A DNA stretch of 32,911 nt, taken from NCBI GenBank assembly GCA_002364005.1, contig DEXG01000027.1:1-32911 (forward strand), written 5' to 3'. Under the pieces are notes generated by a model that did not search any database, was not told where the DNA came from, and saw only the letters and a program-made list of their open reading frames with translations. Positions within the stretch are counted from its first letter, which is position 1. Each line of letters starts with the position of its first letter. The DNA comes from Phycisphaerales bacterium UBA3190. Lineage in GTDB: Bacteria > Planctomycetota > Phycisphaerae > Phycisphaerales > UBA1924. Shown here in pieces: positions 17,445 through 24,643 of the stretch. A program made the position numbers and the translations under genes.

Positions 17445-18647
17445 TCAGAGGCCGATGATCGCTCCGATGGCATCGGCGGCGTATCGATACTGTTCCATGC
17501 TGTTGTACACCTGCGGGCTCACCCGGATCATCGGCGTGTCCCCACCGGGGTTCGGCACGATCATCGCTTCGATCCGATACGCCGACATCAGCCGCTCACG
17601 CAGCTCGCGCGGGTTCAGGCCCGGTGCGGGGATATCCACCACCGCCAGCGGCCCCAGCATCGAGTCGGGCACCATCGGTTTGGTCCCAAACGCATCGCAC
17701 AGCAGATCGCGTGCCTCCAGACACATCGCCCGGTTCCGGCGCATCAGCTCGTCGATCCCTCCATCGAAGAAGGATCCCAACGCCCCGATCGCGTCAGCCA
17801 CGGTCATGATCGCGGTGCGATCGTCGGTGCCCATGTAATCAAACTCATGGTTGAACGCGCTGCGTCCCGACCGCTCGATCGCCGGCTCCAGGTCATACGC
17901 ATCGTTGGACAAGACCAGCGGGCGGAACCCATCCTGCTTGTCACGCCGCACATACAGGAAGGCGCACCCCTTGGGCGCACATAACCATTTGTGCGCATTT
18001 CCGGTGCAGTAGGTCGGGGCCCAGGCCTTGATATCCATCGCCACACACCCTGGCCCGTGGGCCGCGTCCAGCAGCGTCTCCACACCCTTGGCGCTCAGTT
18101 CCTGAATCAGCCGCTCGACGGGGAGGCGAACCGCCGTGGCGCTGGTGATGAGACTGAACATCACCAGTCGCGTGCGATCGGTCACCTTGCTCATGATCGC
18201 GTCGATCGCCGAATCCTCATCGGTCGGATCCCACGGCAGGTCCGCAACCACCAGCTTGGCCCCGCTTTGCTCACACGCCCGACGCAGGTTGTTGATGCAC
18301 GCCGGGTACTCAAACCGGTTGACGATGATCTCATCGCCGGGCTTGAGATCGATGTTCGCAATGACCGTCGCGACGGCGCTCGTGGCGTTGGACACAAAGA
18401 CCAGGTCTTCCGCGTCCGCGTTGATCAGCTCCCCGAGCGCCGAGCGTGATCGATCGATGCCCTTCCACAAGTCATAGATGTAGAACCGCATCGCGTCGGC
18501 CTCGATCCGGTCTCGATGGGCCTGCTGCGCGTCGATGACCGATCGCGGGCAGGCGCCGAAGGAGCCGTGGTTGAGGTAGACGATGTCCGGGTCAAGCATG
18601 AACTGCGACGCGTGGGAAGCGGGCGCGGGAAGATGGGGGTTGGTCAT
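17445..18647 (-). CDS. Class V PLP aminotransferase, isopenicillin-N-epimerase-like
   Basis: A 400-aa fold-type I PLP enzyme of the aminotransferase class V group, closest in look to the CefD/isopenicillin-N epimerase and cysteine-desulfurase-like branch. Typical landmarks are YLNHGSFGACP near residues 24-34, SNATSAV at 86-92 for the cofactor phosphate, DAAHG at 194-198, and the Schiff-base lysine Lys220 in GNAHKWLCAPKG. Nothing suggests beta-lactam synthesis nearby, so the substrate is unknown; an epimerase, lyase or transaminase are all possible. The start is ATG 18645-18647. It has no Shine-Dalgarno but a TAGAAT hexamer lies 6 nt upstream, which suggests a leaderless transcript. It diverges from scpA over just 48 bp. 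Confidence 0.9.
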   Translation of the reverse strand: MTNPHLPAPASHASQFMLDPDIVYLNHGSFGACPRSVIDAQQAHRDRIEADAMRFYIYDLWKGIDRSRSALGELINADAEDLVFVSNATSAVATVIANIDLKPGDEIIVNRFEYPACINNLRRACEQSGAKLVVADLPWDPTDEDSAIDAIMSKVTDRTRLVMFSLITSATAVRLPVERLIQELSAKGVETLLDAAHGPGCVAMDIKAWAPTYCTGNAHKWLCAPKGCAFLYVRRDKQDGFRPLVLSNDAYDLEPAIERSGRSAFNHEFDYMGTDDRTAIMTVADAIGALGSFFDGGIDELMRRNRAMCLEARDLLCDAFGTKPMVPDSMLGPLAVVDIPAPGLNPRELRERLMSAYRIEAMIVPNPGGDTPMIRVSPQVYNSMEQYRYAADAIGAIIGL

Positions 18648-18653
18648 GCGGCG

Positions 18654-18659
18654 ATTCTA
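18654..18659 (-). promoter_or_regulatory. Candidate -10 box of the aminotransferase gene
   Basis: On the minus strand TAGAAT matches the -10 consensus at five of six positions and is followed by exactly 6 nt and then the ATG at 18647. With normal -10 to start-site spacing, transcription would begin at or next to the start codon. Confidence 0.5.
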
Positions 18660-18683
18660 AGCCAAACACCGGGTCAAATCGGC

Positions 18684-18689
18684 TACACT
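18684..18689 (+). promoter_or_regulatory. Candidate -10 box of scpA
   Basis: TACACT is followed by exactly 6 nt and the scpA ATG at 18696, mirroring the divergent gene's layout. No Shine-Dalgarno is present and no clear -35 is visible. Confidence 0.45.
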
Positions 18690-18695
18690 CATCCC

Positions 18696-19529
18696 ATGAG
18701 CCAGCCCTACCGCGTGCGACTCGATGCCTTTGAGGGTCCGATGGACCTTCTGCTCTACCTCATCCGCAGCCATGAGGTCGATATCCACGATATCCCGATC
18801 TCGACCATCACCGATCAGTACATCGGGTTCCTCGACGAGCTGGACCGGATCGACATCGATGTGGCCGGCGAGTTCCTCGTGATGGCTTCCACGCTCATGG
18901 AGGTCAAATCCCGCATTCTCGCTGCTGAGGCCGAGCGCCGGGATCGGGGCGACGATCCCGAAGCGGTCGCCGATCTCGACGAGCCCGGGGCCGACCCCCG
19001 CGCTGAGCTGGTCAAGCAGCTGCTGGAATACAAGAAGTACCGCGATGCCGCCGATGCGCTCCAGCAGCGCCAGACGACCTGGGAGCAGCGCTACCCGGTC
19101 AAAGCAGCGGGCGTTGACAATGACGCCGTGCGCGAAGCCGTCGATGACATGGGCGAGCTGGAGATGGAAGACTTGGACCTGAGCGATCTGGTCGAGGCGT
19201 TTAGACAGATCCTCGCGAGCGTGAACTTCGACCGCCTGGGCGAGCACGAGGTCCTGAGCGATGACACCCCGCTGGAGGTCCATGCCAGCAACATCCTTGA
19301 GCAGCTCCAGCAGCGCGTGCGCAGCGGCGACACCGGTTCGATGACTTTGCGCAAGGCCATCGTGGGCAAGACCCGCTCGGAGTGCGTGGGCATGTTCCTG
19401 GCCATCCTGGTGCTGGTCCGCGACCAACGCGTGGGCATCACGATGAACGATGGCGAGGTTGAGATGGAACTCAAGGATGCCGAGGACCAGAACCTGGAGA
19501 TCGCCTCGGTGATCGATGAGTTCGATTGA
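18696..19529 (+). CDS. scpA: Segregation and condensation protein A
   Basis: ScpA is the kleisin subunit that bridges SMC heads and binds ScpB in bacterial condensin, acting on the nucleoid. The 277-aa product carries the hallmark N-terminus, FEGPMDLLLYLIRSHEVDI at about residues 10-28, then the helix IDVAGEFLVMASTLMEVKSR that contacts the SMC neck. A middle acidic linker rich in Asp and Glu follows, and the C-terminal winged helix has SECVGMFLAILVLV. The ORF opens upstream at 18516 over the divergent gene; ATG 18696 is chosen because the conserved N-terminus starts there. There is no ribosome-binding site. The stop overlaps the next ATG as TGATG. The usual partner scpB is not adjacent. Confidence 0.94.
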   Translation: MSQPYRVRLDAFEGPMDLLLYLIRSHEVDIHDIPISTITDQYIGFLDELDRIDIDVAGEFLVMASTLMEVKSRILAAEAERRDRGDDPEAVADLDEPGADPRAELVKQLLEYKKYRDAADALQQRQTTWEQRYPVKAAGVDNDAVREAVDDMGELEMEDLDLSDLVEAFRQILASVNFDRLGEHEVLSDDTPLEVHASNILEQLQQRVRSGDTGSMTLRKAIVGKTRSECVGMFLAILVLVRDQRVGITMNDGEVEMELKDAEDQNLEIASVIDEFD

Positions 19530-20026
19530 TGAAGCCCCACTTCATCAGCATCAGACCGGTCGAGACCCGCGATCTCGCATCGTTCTATGACCACCTCCAG
19601 CACCCACCCGCCCAGCAGATGGCGGCCTTCATTCACGAAGACCCTGCCGACCGGGCGGCCCACGATGCCCACTGGGACAAGCTGCTCGCCAGGGACTCAA
19701 TCCTCAAGCGAAGCATCGAAATGGTCCAGAACGACGCCGACCCCGTGCTGGTTGGGCACATCATCAGTTTCGATATGGAGGGTGATCGGGAGATCACCTA
19801 CTGGATCGACCATCATCATTGGGGCAAGGGCATCGCGACTGAGGCCCTGCGGCAGTTTCTGCAAATCGAGCAGGTCCGTCCCCTATTTGGGCGGGCCGCT
19901 CTCGATAACGCGGGGTCGATCAGGGTCATGGAACGCAATGGATTTGCCCTGCTGCGACAGGAACGGGGTTACGCCCACGCCCGTGGGGCGGAAATCGACG
20001 AGGTTGTCATGGTCCTGAGCGACTGA
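19529..20026 (+). CDS. GNAT-family N-acetyltransferase
   Basis: The 165-aa product resembles RimJ/RimL-type acetyltransferases (Acetyltransf_3 group), which transfer acetyl from acetyl-CoA to an amino group. The acetyl-CoA pyrophosphate loop is WGKGIATEALRQFL, matching the (Q/R)xxGx(G/A) pattern with Lys in place of the first residue. Motif B is DNAGSIRVMERNGF. The start is ATG 19529, whose A is the last base of the scpA stop (TGATG), so translation is probably coupled. A TTG at 19526 is in frame but inferior. Substrate is unknown; coupling to scpA does not imply a shared pathway. Confidence 0.86.
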   Translation: MKPHFISIRPVETRDLASFYDHLQHPPAQQMAAFIHEDPADRAAHDAHWDKLLARDSILKRSIEMVQNDADPVLVGHIISFDMEGDREITYWIDHHHWGKGIATEALRQFLQIEQVRPLFGRAALDNAGSIRVMERNGFALLRQERGYAHARGAEIDEVVMVLSD

Positions 20027-20185
20027 AAGACCGGCAAGACGGGCAACAATCTCTCGTTTAACATATGAATCGGCCCCCAGAAGCCTGAAACCGATATCAT
20101 GCGGAAGGCAAGATCAAGCCTCACCCATCAACTCGCCGATGCACCAACTGAGGCAAATCCGCCGACAGCACAGGGTCACATACCA

Positions 20186-20515
20186 ATGAGCGATACCAAC
20201 AACTCAAACAGCAGCTTCACGCACGCGTTTCTCCCAGGCCTGATTCTCGGGATCATCATCGGTGCCGTCGCAGCGACATTCATCCCCGTTGCCACCGGGC
20301 CCAAGATTCCCACGGCAACCGGCTCACACACGCCCCACGCCGACGGGCCCCGTGATCATGGCGCCGACCAGACTGGCGACGAGGACCTTCAGGACCTGAT
20401 CGATGAGGCCCAGGAGCAGCTCGACGACACGGTCGATGACGCCTCGGGTGCCATCGACGACGCGGTCGAGGACCTGCAGGAAGACCTCCCGACCACGCCG
20501 CCAAGCGACGGCTGA
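20186..20515 (+). CDS. Small membrane protein with acidic helical tail
   Basis: The 109-aa product has one membrane segment near residues 15-37 (LPGLILGIIIGAVAATFIPV). A Pro/His/Gly-rich linker follows, then a strongly acidic stretch of about 32 residues from 66 onward with spaced Leu, Ile and Val, which could form an amphipathic helix or coiled coil. I recognise no family. ATG 20186 is preferred because it puts a short polar N-terminus before the membrane segment. ATG 20099 in the same frame would add 29 polar residues and has no better ribosome-binding site. A terminator hairpin follows at 20544. Confidence 0.6.
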   Translation: MSDTNNSNSSFTHAFLPGLILGIIIGAVAATFIPVATGPKIPTATGSHTPHADGPRDHGADQTGDEDLQDLIDEAQEQLDDTVDDASGAIDDAVEDLQEDLPTTPPSDG

Positions 20516-20543
20516 TCGCCCGAAAACACAGACGCACACACAG

Positions 20544-20571
20544 CAACCCCGCCAGACGAGCGGGGTTGTTT
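20544..20571 (+). terminator. Hairpin terminator after the small acidic protein
   Basis: CAACCCCGC pairs with GCGGGGTTG around a 7-nt loop and is followed by a short T run. It lies 28 nt after the stop at 20515 and directly before the candidate -10 of the next gene. Confidence 0.7.
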
Positions 20572-20573
20572 GC

Positions 20574-20579
20574 TACCAT
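20574..20579 (+). promoter_or_regulatory. Candidate -10 box of the glycosylase gene
   Basis: TACCAT is followed by exactly 6 nt and then the ATG at 20586, with no Shine-Dalgarno. It shares its spacing with 18654-18659 and 18684-18689, and its layout supports a leaderless message. Confidence 0.4.
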
Positions 20580-20585
20580 GTCCGT

Positions 20586-21482
20586 ATGACCACCGATGTG
20601 CGACGACTCATGGCCCAGCACGCGCGAACCACCGAACTGCTCGGGGTCGATTTTCTGCCGCTCGGGAAAGCTCCCCAGATCGAGCAAGAGCAAGCACAAG
20701 CGCAGCCGGCGATGGAGGTCGAGGCCAAGCCCGTCGAGCATCCCGAGTTCCTGCCCAATGCGCCCAAACCGGCAACCCCGAGCCCGAATGCTGCTTCGCT
20801 CCCCCCGGCGATCGACCTGGCCAGTCTGCGGGCGATTAGCGATGCCCAGCCCGATGCCCAATCGCGTCTGGATGCCCTGCGGGAGTGCTACGAGCAGGAC
20901 GCGCCGCACAAGCACTTTAACACGGGCTTTACCAACATCGTCTTCGGCGAGGGTGCCGCCGACGCGGATTTGATGTTCGTCGGCGAGGCCCCGGGTGAGC
21001 AGGAAGACCTTACGGGCCGCCCATTCGTGGGGCGTGCCGGTCAGCTGCTGGAGAAGATGATCGTCGCGATGGGCTACAGCCGGGAAACGGTGTACATCTG
21101 CAATGTGCTCAAGACCCGCCCGCCCAACAACGCCACCCCGACCAGCGAAGAAGCCCGCCTGTGCGCACCGTACCTGCTCGAGCAGATCCGGATCATCCAG
21201 CCCAAGGCGATCGTGACGCTCGGGCTGCCCGCGTCCCATTTGCTGCTGGGCACCACCAGCCCGATGCGGGCGCTGCGTGGTCGTTGGCACGCGTTCCCAC
21301 CGCCGGCCGCGGCCCAGGGCATCATCAGCGATCATGAAGCCGACGGCTTCCCATCGATCGAGGTCATGCCGACCTACCACCCCGCGTATCTGCTGCGTTC
21401 ATACACCGAGGACAACCGGCGCAAGGTCTGGTCGGATCTGCAGATGGTGATCGAGCGGCTCAAGGGCGATTCGTCTGCGTGA
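20586..21482 (+). CDS. Uracil-DNA glycosylase, family 4-like
   Basis: A 298-aa member of the uracil-DNA glycosylase superfamily that should remove uracil from DNA. Motif 1 is GEAPGEQED from residue 133, continuing into TGRPFVGRAGQLL. Motif 2 is HPAYLLR at 265-271. An extra Pro/Gln/Ala-rich N-terminus of about 75 residues precedes the domain, as in other long SPO1-polymerase-related versions. Family 4 normally binds [4Fe-4S] with four cysteines, as CxxC and then Cys in KCRPP and Cys before the P-Y-L helix. Here Cys101 and Cys193 align with the first and fourth, but Gln104 and Thr177 replace the second and third. Only one other cysteine, Cys172, is present, so the classic cluster site is incomplete. 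ATG 20586 is chosen over the open frame back to 20403. Confidence 0.9.
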   Translation: MTTDVRRLMAQHARTTELLGVDFLPLGKAPQIEQEQAQAQPAMEVEAKPVEHPEFLPNAPKPATPSPNAASLPPAIDLASLRAISDAQPDAQSRLDALRECYEQDAPHKHFNTGFTNIVFGEGAADADLMFVGEAPGEQEDLTGRPFVGRAGQLLEKMIVAMGYSRETVYICNVLKTRPPNNATPTSEEARLCAPYLLEQIRIIQPKAIVTLGLPASHLLLGTTSPMRALRGRWHAFPPPAAAQGIISDHEADGFPSIEVMPTYHPAYLLRSYTEDNRRKVWSDLQMVIERLKGDSSA

Positions 21483-21757
21483 TTCCACCCATAAGCGTTG
21501 ATTGCGTCCAATATCGCTGGGATTCGAAATCTGAATGCAACCAGCGGTGAAAGCGGGCGTACAAATTGCCGAAGAATCTATCGACGAATGAAACCCCCGC
21601 GGTGTCTGAGTCGAACAGATGAATGTCAAATCCACCCACGCAGGTCTCGCGTGGGTGATGAATAAAGTGAACGCGAATGAACTGAACCAAAGCATGATTC
21701 GTCATGCCGGCTGCGTTTTTCTCCCGCGATCGCTTGTCAACCAAGACCCCCACGAGA
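21483..21757 (+). other. Non-coding stretch, possible structured transcript
   Basis: I see no convincing gene between the glycosylase stop and the terminator at 21758. A perfect 9-bp inverted repeat, CACCCACGC/GCGTGGGTG with a 7-nt loop, lies at 21633-21657. Reading frames on either strand run through the hairpins and lack ribosome-binding sites. The stretch could be a long 3-prime untranslated region or a small RNA ending at 21794. Confidence 0.35.
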
Positions 21758-21794
21758 CTCGGCGCTCGGCTTCGGCTGAGTGCCGGGTTTTTTT
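21758..21794 (+). terminator. Strong terminator with TTCG tetraloop
   Basis: Thirteen pairs, including G-T wobbles, join 21758-21770 to 21775-21787 around a TTCG tetraloop, followed by seven T residues. It lies 276 nt beyond the nearest plus-strand stop. A perfect 12-bp palindrome, CTGTATATACAG, follows at 21795-21806. Confidence 0.9.
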
Positions 21795-21843
21795 CTGTAT
21801 ATACAGATGATGTATACCGGGCTCGTCACACGGACCACCCATG

Positions 21844-21868
21844 AAAAAACACACCCGCGGGGGTGTGT
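21844..21868 (-). terminator. Terminator of the copper-binding lipoprotein gene
   Basis: On the minus strand ACACACCC pairs with GGGTGTGT around a 4-nt loop, followed by six T residues and then CAT. It lies 27 nt after the lipoprotein stop. Confidence 0.92.
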
Positions 21869-21895
21869 CTTCTTCTTCAACTGGTTATCGGCAGG

Positions 21896-22507
21896 TTATG
21901 GGCCGTCGTGATCGTGGCCATGATCATCATGGTCGTGGTCGCTGTGGTCCATCATGTCCTCAGCGGCATCCTTCAGATCATCGATCGCTTCTTCGATGGC
22001 ATTGGTGTAATCAAGCTCGGTGTCAGCGGGGAGCTTGGTGATCTTGGTGATCTCCCAAGCTGGGCGGTCGTTGCCCCAGTTGACCACGAAGTCGAACTCG
22101 ACCTTGTCGCCGGTGTCGAAGCCATCGAGCGTGACGCCCTCGCCGAGGGGGAAGGGCATGGTCATCGACTTCATACCCGCGACGCCCTTCGAATCGACAT
22201 TCACGATGCCGTCTTTGGTCTTGAAGTCCCGGATCTGTTCATGGTGAATATGAACTTCCTTGCTTGGGCCGTCCGCGTCGGGCATGCGCGAGATCTCGCC
22301 TCGGATCCCTGTGTAGGTATCGGGCTGTCGATCGCTGTCGCCGTGATCATGATCGTGGTCATGGTCGTCATGCGCATGATCGTGCGCCGCATCGGGTGTG
22401 GACTGTGGAGCAGCGCCGCTGCTGTTCTGTTCGCTGCAGCCGATCAGGGTCGTGCCCATGATGAGCATGAACGCGGCGGGGAAGATCATTGTGCTGGTGC
22501 GTGCCAT
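21896..22507 (-). CDS. His-rich copper-binding lipoprotein, CusF-like
   Basis: The 203-aa product has a lipoprotein signal with lipobox LIGC and lipidated Cys24, so it is an envelope protein. Residues 64-155 resemble the CusF-type copper-binding fold: a paired His at 88-89 in VHIHHEQI, a Met-rich loop GMKSMTMPF at 111-119, and GDKVEFDFVV. The CusF tryptophan that caps copper is replaced, with Met112 nearby. Two metal-grabbing tails flank the domain, each an alternating His/Asp run, at about 42-56 and 188-201. It probably buffers copper or zinc in the periplasm. The start is ATG 22505-22507 because GGAGG lies 6 nt upstream; an in-frame extension to 22561 overlaps the upstream terminator. No efflux pump gene is adjacent. 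Confidence 0.83.
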   Translation of the reverse strand: MARTSTMIFPAAFMLIMGTTLIGCSEQNSSGAAPQSTPDAAHDHAHDDHDHDHDHGDSDRQPDTYTGIRGEISRMPDADGPSKEVHIHHEQIRDFKTKDGIVNVDSKGVAGMKSMTMPFPLGEGVTLDGFDTGDKVEFDFVVNWGNDRPAWEITKITKLPADTELDYTNAIEEAIDDLKDAAEDMMDHSDHDHDDHGHDHDGP

Positions 22508-22573
22508 CGGTTTCCTCCAACCTGTGGGTGTCTTTCCTGTGCGTGAATGGTAGTCCCGCATGAAGTGTCCATG

Positions 22574-22596
22574 AAAAAACCCGCTCGATGAGCGGG
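22574..22596 (-). terminator. Terminator of the small basic protein gene
   Basis: On the minus strand CCCGCTC pairs with GAGCGGG around a 3-nt loop, followed by six T residues and CAT. It lies 28 nt after the stop at 22625. Confidence 0.9.
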
Positions 22597-22624
22597 TCGA
22601 TTTTTCTGTACGCTGTTGCGTTGA

Positions 22625-22942
22625 TCAGGCCTTCTCAATCGAGAGGTACTGCTCAACCGAAGCGATGTCGGGGGCGATGTCGTGCGTAAAACGCATCGAC
22701 CAGCTGTTGCCCTGCTCGCAGATCGCGATCTGGGCGGCCTTCTCGCGTGAGTACCACATGCGTCCGCCGCGGATGTACGCGTGCATGCGCTGGCGACGCA
22801 TACGCTGAGCACGAGCAAGCCCACGCTTGATCTCGGGGTCGCGGCGCATCAGCCGCGTGATCGTTGCACGCGAGCCATGGTTGTTGGGCACCTTGCTGAT
22901 GGTGCATTTCACTGAGTCGCCGGCCTGAAGTGTGTCGATCAT
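22625..22942 (-). CDS. Small basic protein, unknown function
   Basis: The 105-aa product opens with a short beta-like stretch (MIDTLQAGDSVKCTISKV). A strongly basic helical region follows at about 25-58 with many Arg and Met, then a WYSREKAAQ segment. A nucleic-acid-binding role is possible from the charge alone. I recognise no family. The start is ATG 22940-22942, with GAGG 7 to 8 nt upstream. The frame is open back to 23047 and would add a Cys-rich 35-residue piece, but that start has no ribosome-binding site. The gene diverges from the MEMO-family gene over about 255 bp, has its own terminator and looks monocistronic. Confidence 0.7.
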   Translation of the reverse strand: MIDTLQAGDSVKCTISKVPNNHGSRATITRLMRRDPEIKRGLARAQRMRRQRMHAYIRGGRMWYSREKAAQIAICEQGNSWSMRFTHDIAPDIASVEQYLSIEKA

Positions 22943-23197
22943 GACGCTGCCTCGTACTGATTCATCTTGCGAACGCTGGCACCCGAGATGATCGGGTAAG
23001 CAATTGCCTTCGCAGGGGTTGCAACTGGTATAGCCCCGAGCTGACATGTGCAGCGCGGGACGACAAGTTTAGCAGCGAAATTCATTTGGTCTACCCCCTC
23101 CCCTACACTACTGACCCAGAAGGCAACACCCATTCCCCGCTCGGGTGCTCTCCAGAGTTCCCAAAGCGGCGTCAAGACCAGAGGCAGAGGAGCGTCG

Positions 23198-24574
23198 ATG
23201 TCCCAGACCCCACCCGAACAACCAGCACAGCCACAGTTCAATTCCGAAGCTCAGCATCAGAATCAGCCCAAGCTCCGGCGCGTTCGAGGGGTCCCTGTGC
23301 CCGTCAACGGGCCCGAGGGCAAGCAGATCACCATGCTCGGGATCGCGGACTCACAGCAGATATCGACCAAAATGGTTGTGACACACCCCGCGTTCCAGAC
23401 CGTCCTGCCCATGATGGACGGCTCGCGCACCATCGATCAGATCGTCGCGGAAGCCGGTCAGGGCCTCCAACGCCCCATGCTCGAGCAACTCGTTGCCCAG
23501 CTTGACGATGCGGGCCTTATCTACGGGCCCAACTACGAGGCGCTCGCCCAGAAAATGCGTGATCAGTTCGACGAAAAAGACACGCTTCCCCCCGGCTCGA
23601 CCGCCCAGATGGCGGACATGCTCGTGACCCACGCCCTGGGCGGGGAAGCGAGCGACGAGCAGAAGCAGGAGATGGGTGCCCAAAAACTCGCCGAACAAAT
23701 CGACGCGTGGATCGCTGAAGCACTCAAGGACAGCGAATCACCCAGTCTCGAGTCGCTCCCGGCCGCGATCATCGCCCCGCATCTCGATTATGTGCGTGGC
23801 TGGATGAACTACGCCCATGTCTACGGGCGGATGCGGGTCGTCGATCGACCCGACCGCATCGTCATCCTGGGCACCAACCACTTCGGGCAATCAACCGGTA
23901 TCTGTGGCTGTGACAAGGGTTTCGAGACCCCGCTGGGCACCTGTAAGGTTGATCAGCAGCTGCTCGAAACACTCAAATCGAAGCTGGGCGACGAACAGAC
24001 CCAGAAAATGCTCGCGGATCGCTACGACCACGAGAACGAGCACTCCATCGAGCTGCACATCCCCTGGATCCAGCATGTCTTCGGCAAGGACGCGAACGGT
24101 GAGTATCCACAGGTCTTTGCGGCCCTGATTCACGACCCAACTGTCAACAACGGCGAGAGTTACGACGAAAACGGGCTCGGTCTCGATCCCTTCGTCGAGG
24201 CCCTGAAATCATCGATCGGTGAAGTGGGGGGCAAGACCCTCATCGTGAGTTCGGCCGATCTGAGTCATGTCGGGCCCGCCTTTGGTGATCAGCAGGCCCT
24301 TGCCGGCGAAGATGAGCAGGCCCTGCAGTTCCGCTCCAAGGTGGCCCAGCACGATCAGGAGATGCTCAAACTCGTCGCGGATCGCAAGATCGATGATCTC
24401 ATCAGTTCCATGGCCTGGCAGCAGAACCCCACCCGCTGGTGCTCAATCGGCAATATCACCGCCATGATGCGGACCGTTGAGCCCTCGCAGATCGATGTGC
24501 TCAACTACGCTGCCACCATGGACCCCAACGGCACCGCGTTCGTTTCATCTGCAAGCATCGCCGTATATCGCTGA
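23198..24574 (+). CDS. MEMO-family protein (AmmeMemoRadiSam system protein B-like)
   Basis: The 458-aa product has a C-terminal MEMO domain (about 188-458), a dioxygenase-like fold. The four active-site residues known for human MEMO1 have clear counterparts: His195 in APHLDYVRG, His228 in GTNHFG, His357 in SADLSHVG, and Cys415 in RWCSIGN. The N-terminal 125 residues look like a winged-helix or PqqD-like element (DGSRTIDQIVAEAGQG, then a Leu-rich helix), as in longer bacterial AmmeMemoRadiSam B proteins. The usual partners, an AMMECR1-domain protein and a radical SAM enzyme, are not beside it. ATG 23198 follows AGAGGAG at close spacing; the open frame back to 23048 lacks support. Its substrate is not known. 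Confidence 0.9.
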   Translation: MSQTPPEQPAQPQFNSEAQHQNQPKLRRVRGVPVPVNGPEGKQITMLGIADSQQISTKMVVTHPAFQTVLPMMDGSRTIDQIVAEAGQGLQRPMLEQLVAQLDDAGLIYGPNYEALAQKMRDQFDEKDTLPPGSTAQMADMLVTHALGGEASDEQKQEMGAQKLAEQIDAWIAEALKDSESPSLESLPAAIIAPHLDYVRGWMNYAHVYGRMRVVDRPDRIVILGTNHFGQSTGICGCDKGFETPLGTCKVDQQLLETLKSKLGDEQTQKMLADRYDHENEHSIELHIPWIQHVFGKDANGEYPQVFAALIHDPTVNNGESYDENGLGLDPFVEALKSSIGEVGGKTLIVSSADLSHVGPAFGDQQALAGEDEQALQFRSKVAQHDQEMLKLVADRKIDDLISSMAWQQNPTRWCSIGNITAMMRTVEPSQIDVLNYAATMDPNGTAFVSSASIAVYR

Positions 24575-24601
24575 TCCTCGCTCCTTTGGCTGAGTGGGCA
24601 A

Positions 24602-24619
24602 TGTCACACGCGTGTCACA
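24602..24619. promoter_or_regulatory. Spaced TGTCACA direct repeat, possible operator
   Basis: TGTCACA occurs twice, separated by CGCG, which puts the copies 11 bp apart, about one helical turn. The centre also contains the palindrome ACACGCGTGT. It lies 143 bp upstream of the pilus-like operon and could be a regulator site. A TTGAAA at 24628 is a possible -35, but the best -10 (TATCGT) is 19 nt away. Confidence 0.3.
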
Positions 24620-24643
24620 AGCCCCCTTTGAAAAGGAACAGCG

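Noticed and set aside
17445..18647. Beta-lactam biosynthesis gene (isopenicillin-N epimerase)
   Set aside because: The resemblance is at the level of the class V fold. No synthase or other pathway gene is nearby, so I kept a general call.
21460..21753. 97-codon minus-strand frame before the His-rich lipoprotein's terminator region
   Set aside because: No ribosome-binding site, no recognised motif, and it overlaps the 3-prime end of the glycosylase gene and the 9-bp hairpin. I could not separate it from chance.
22943..23047. Cys-rich 35-residue N-terminal extension of the small basic protein
   Set aside because: It looks like a metal site (four Cys in 15 residues), but its start lacks a ribosome-binding site, while the internal ATG at 22942 has GAGG at good spacing.
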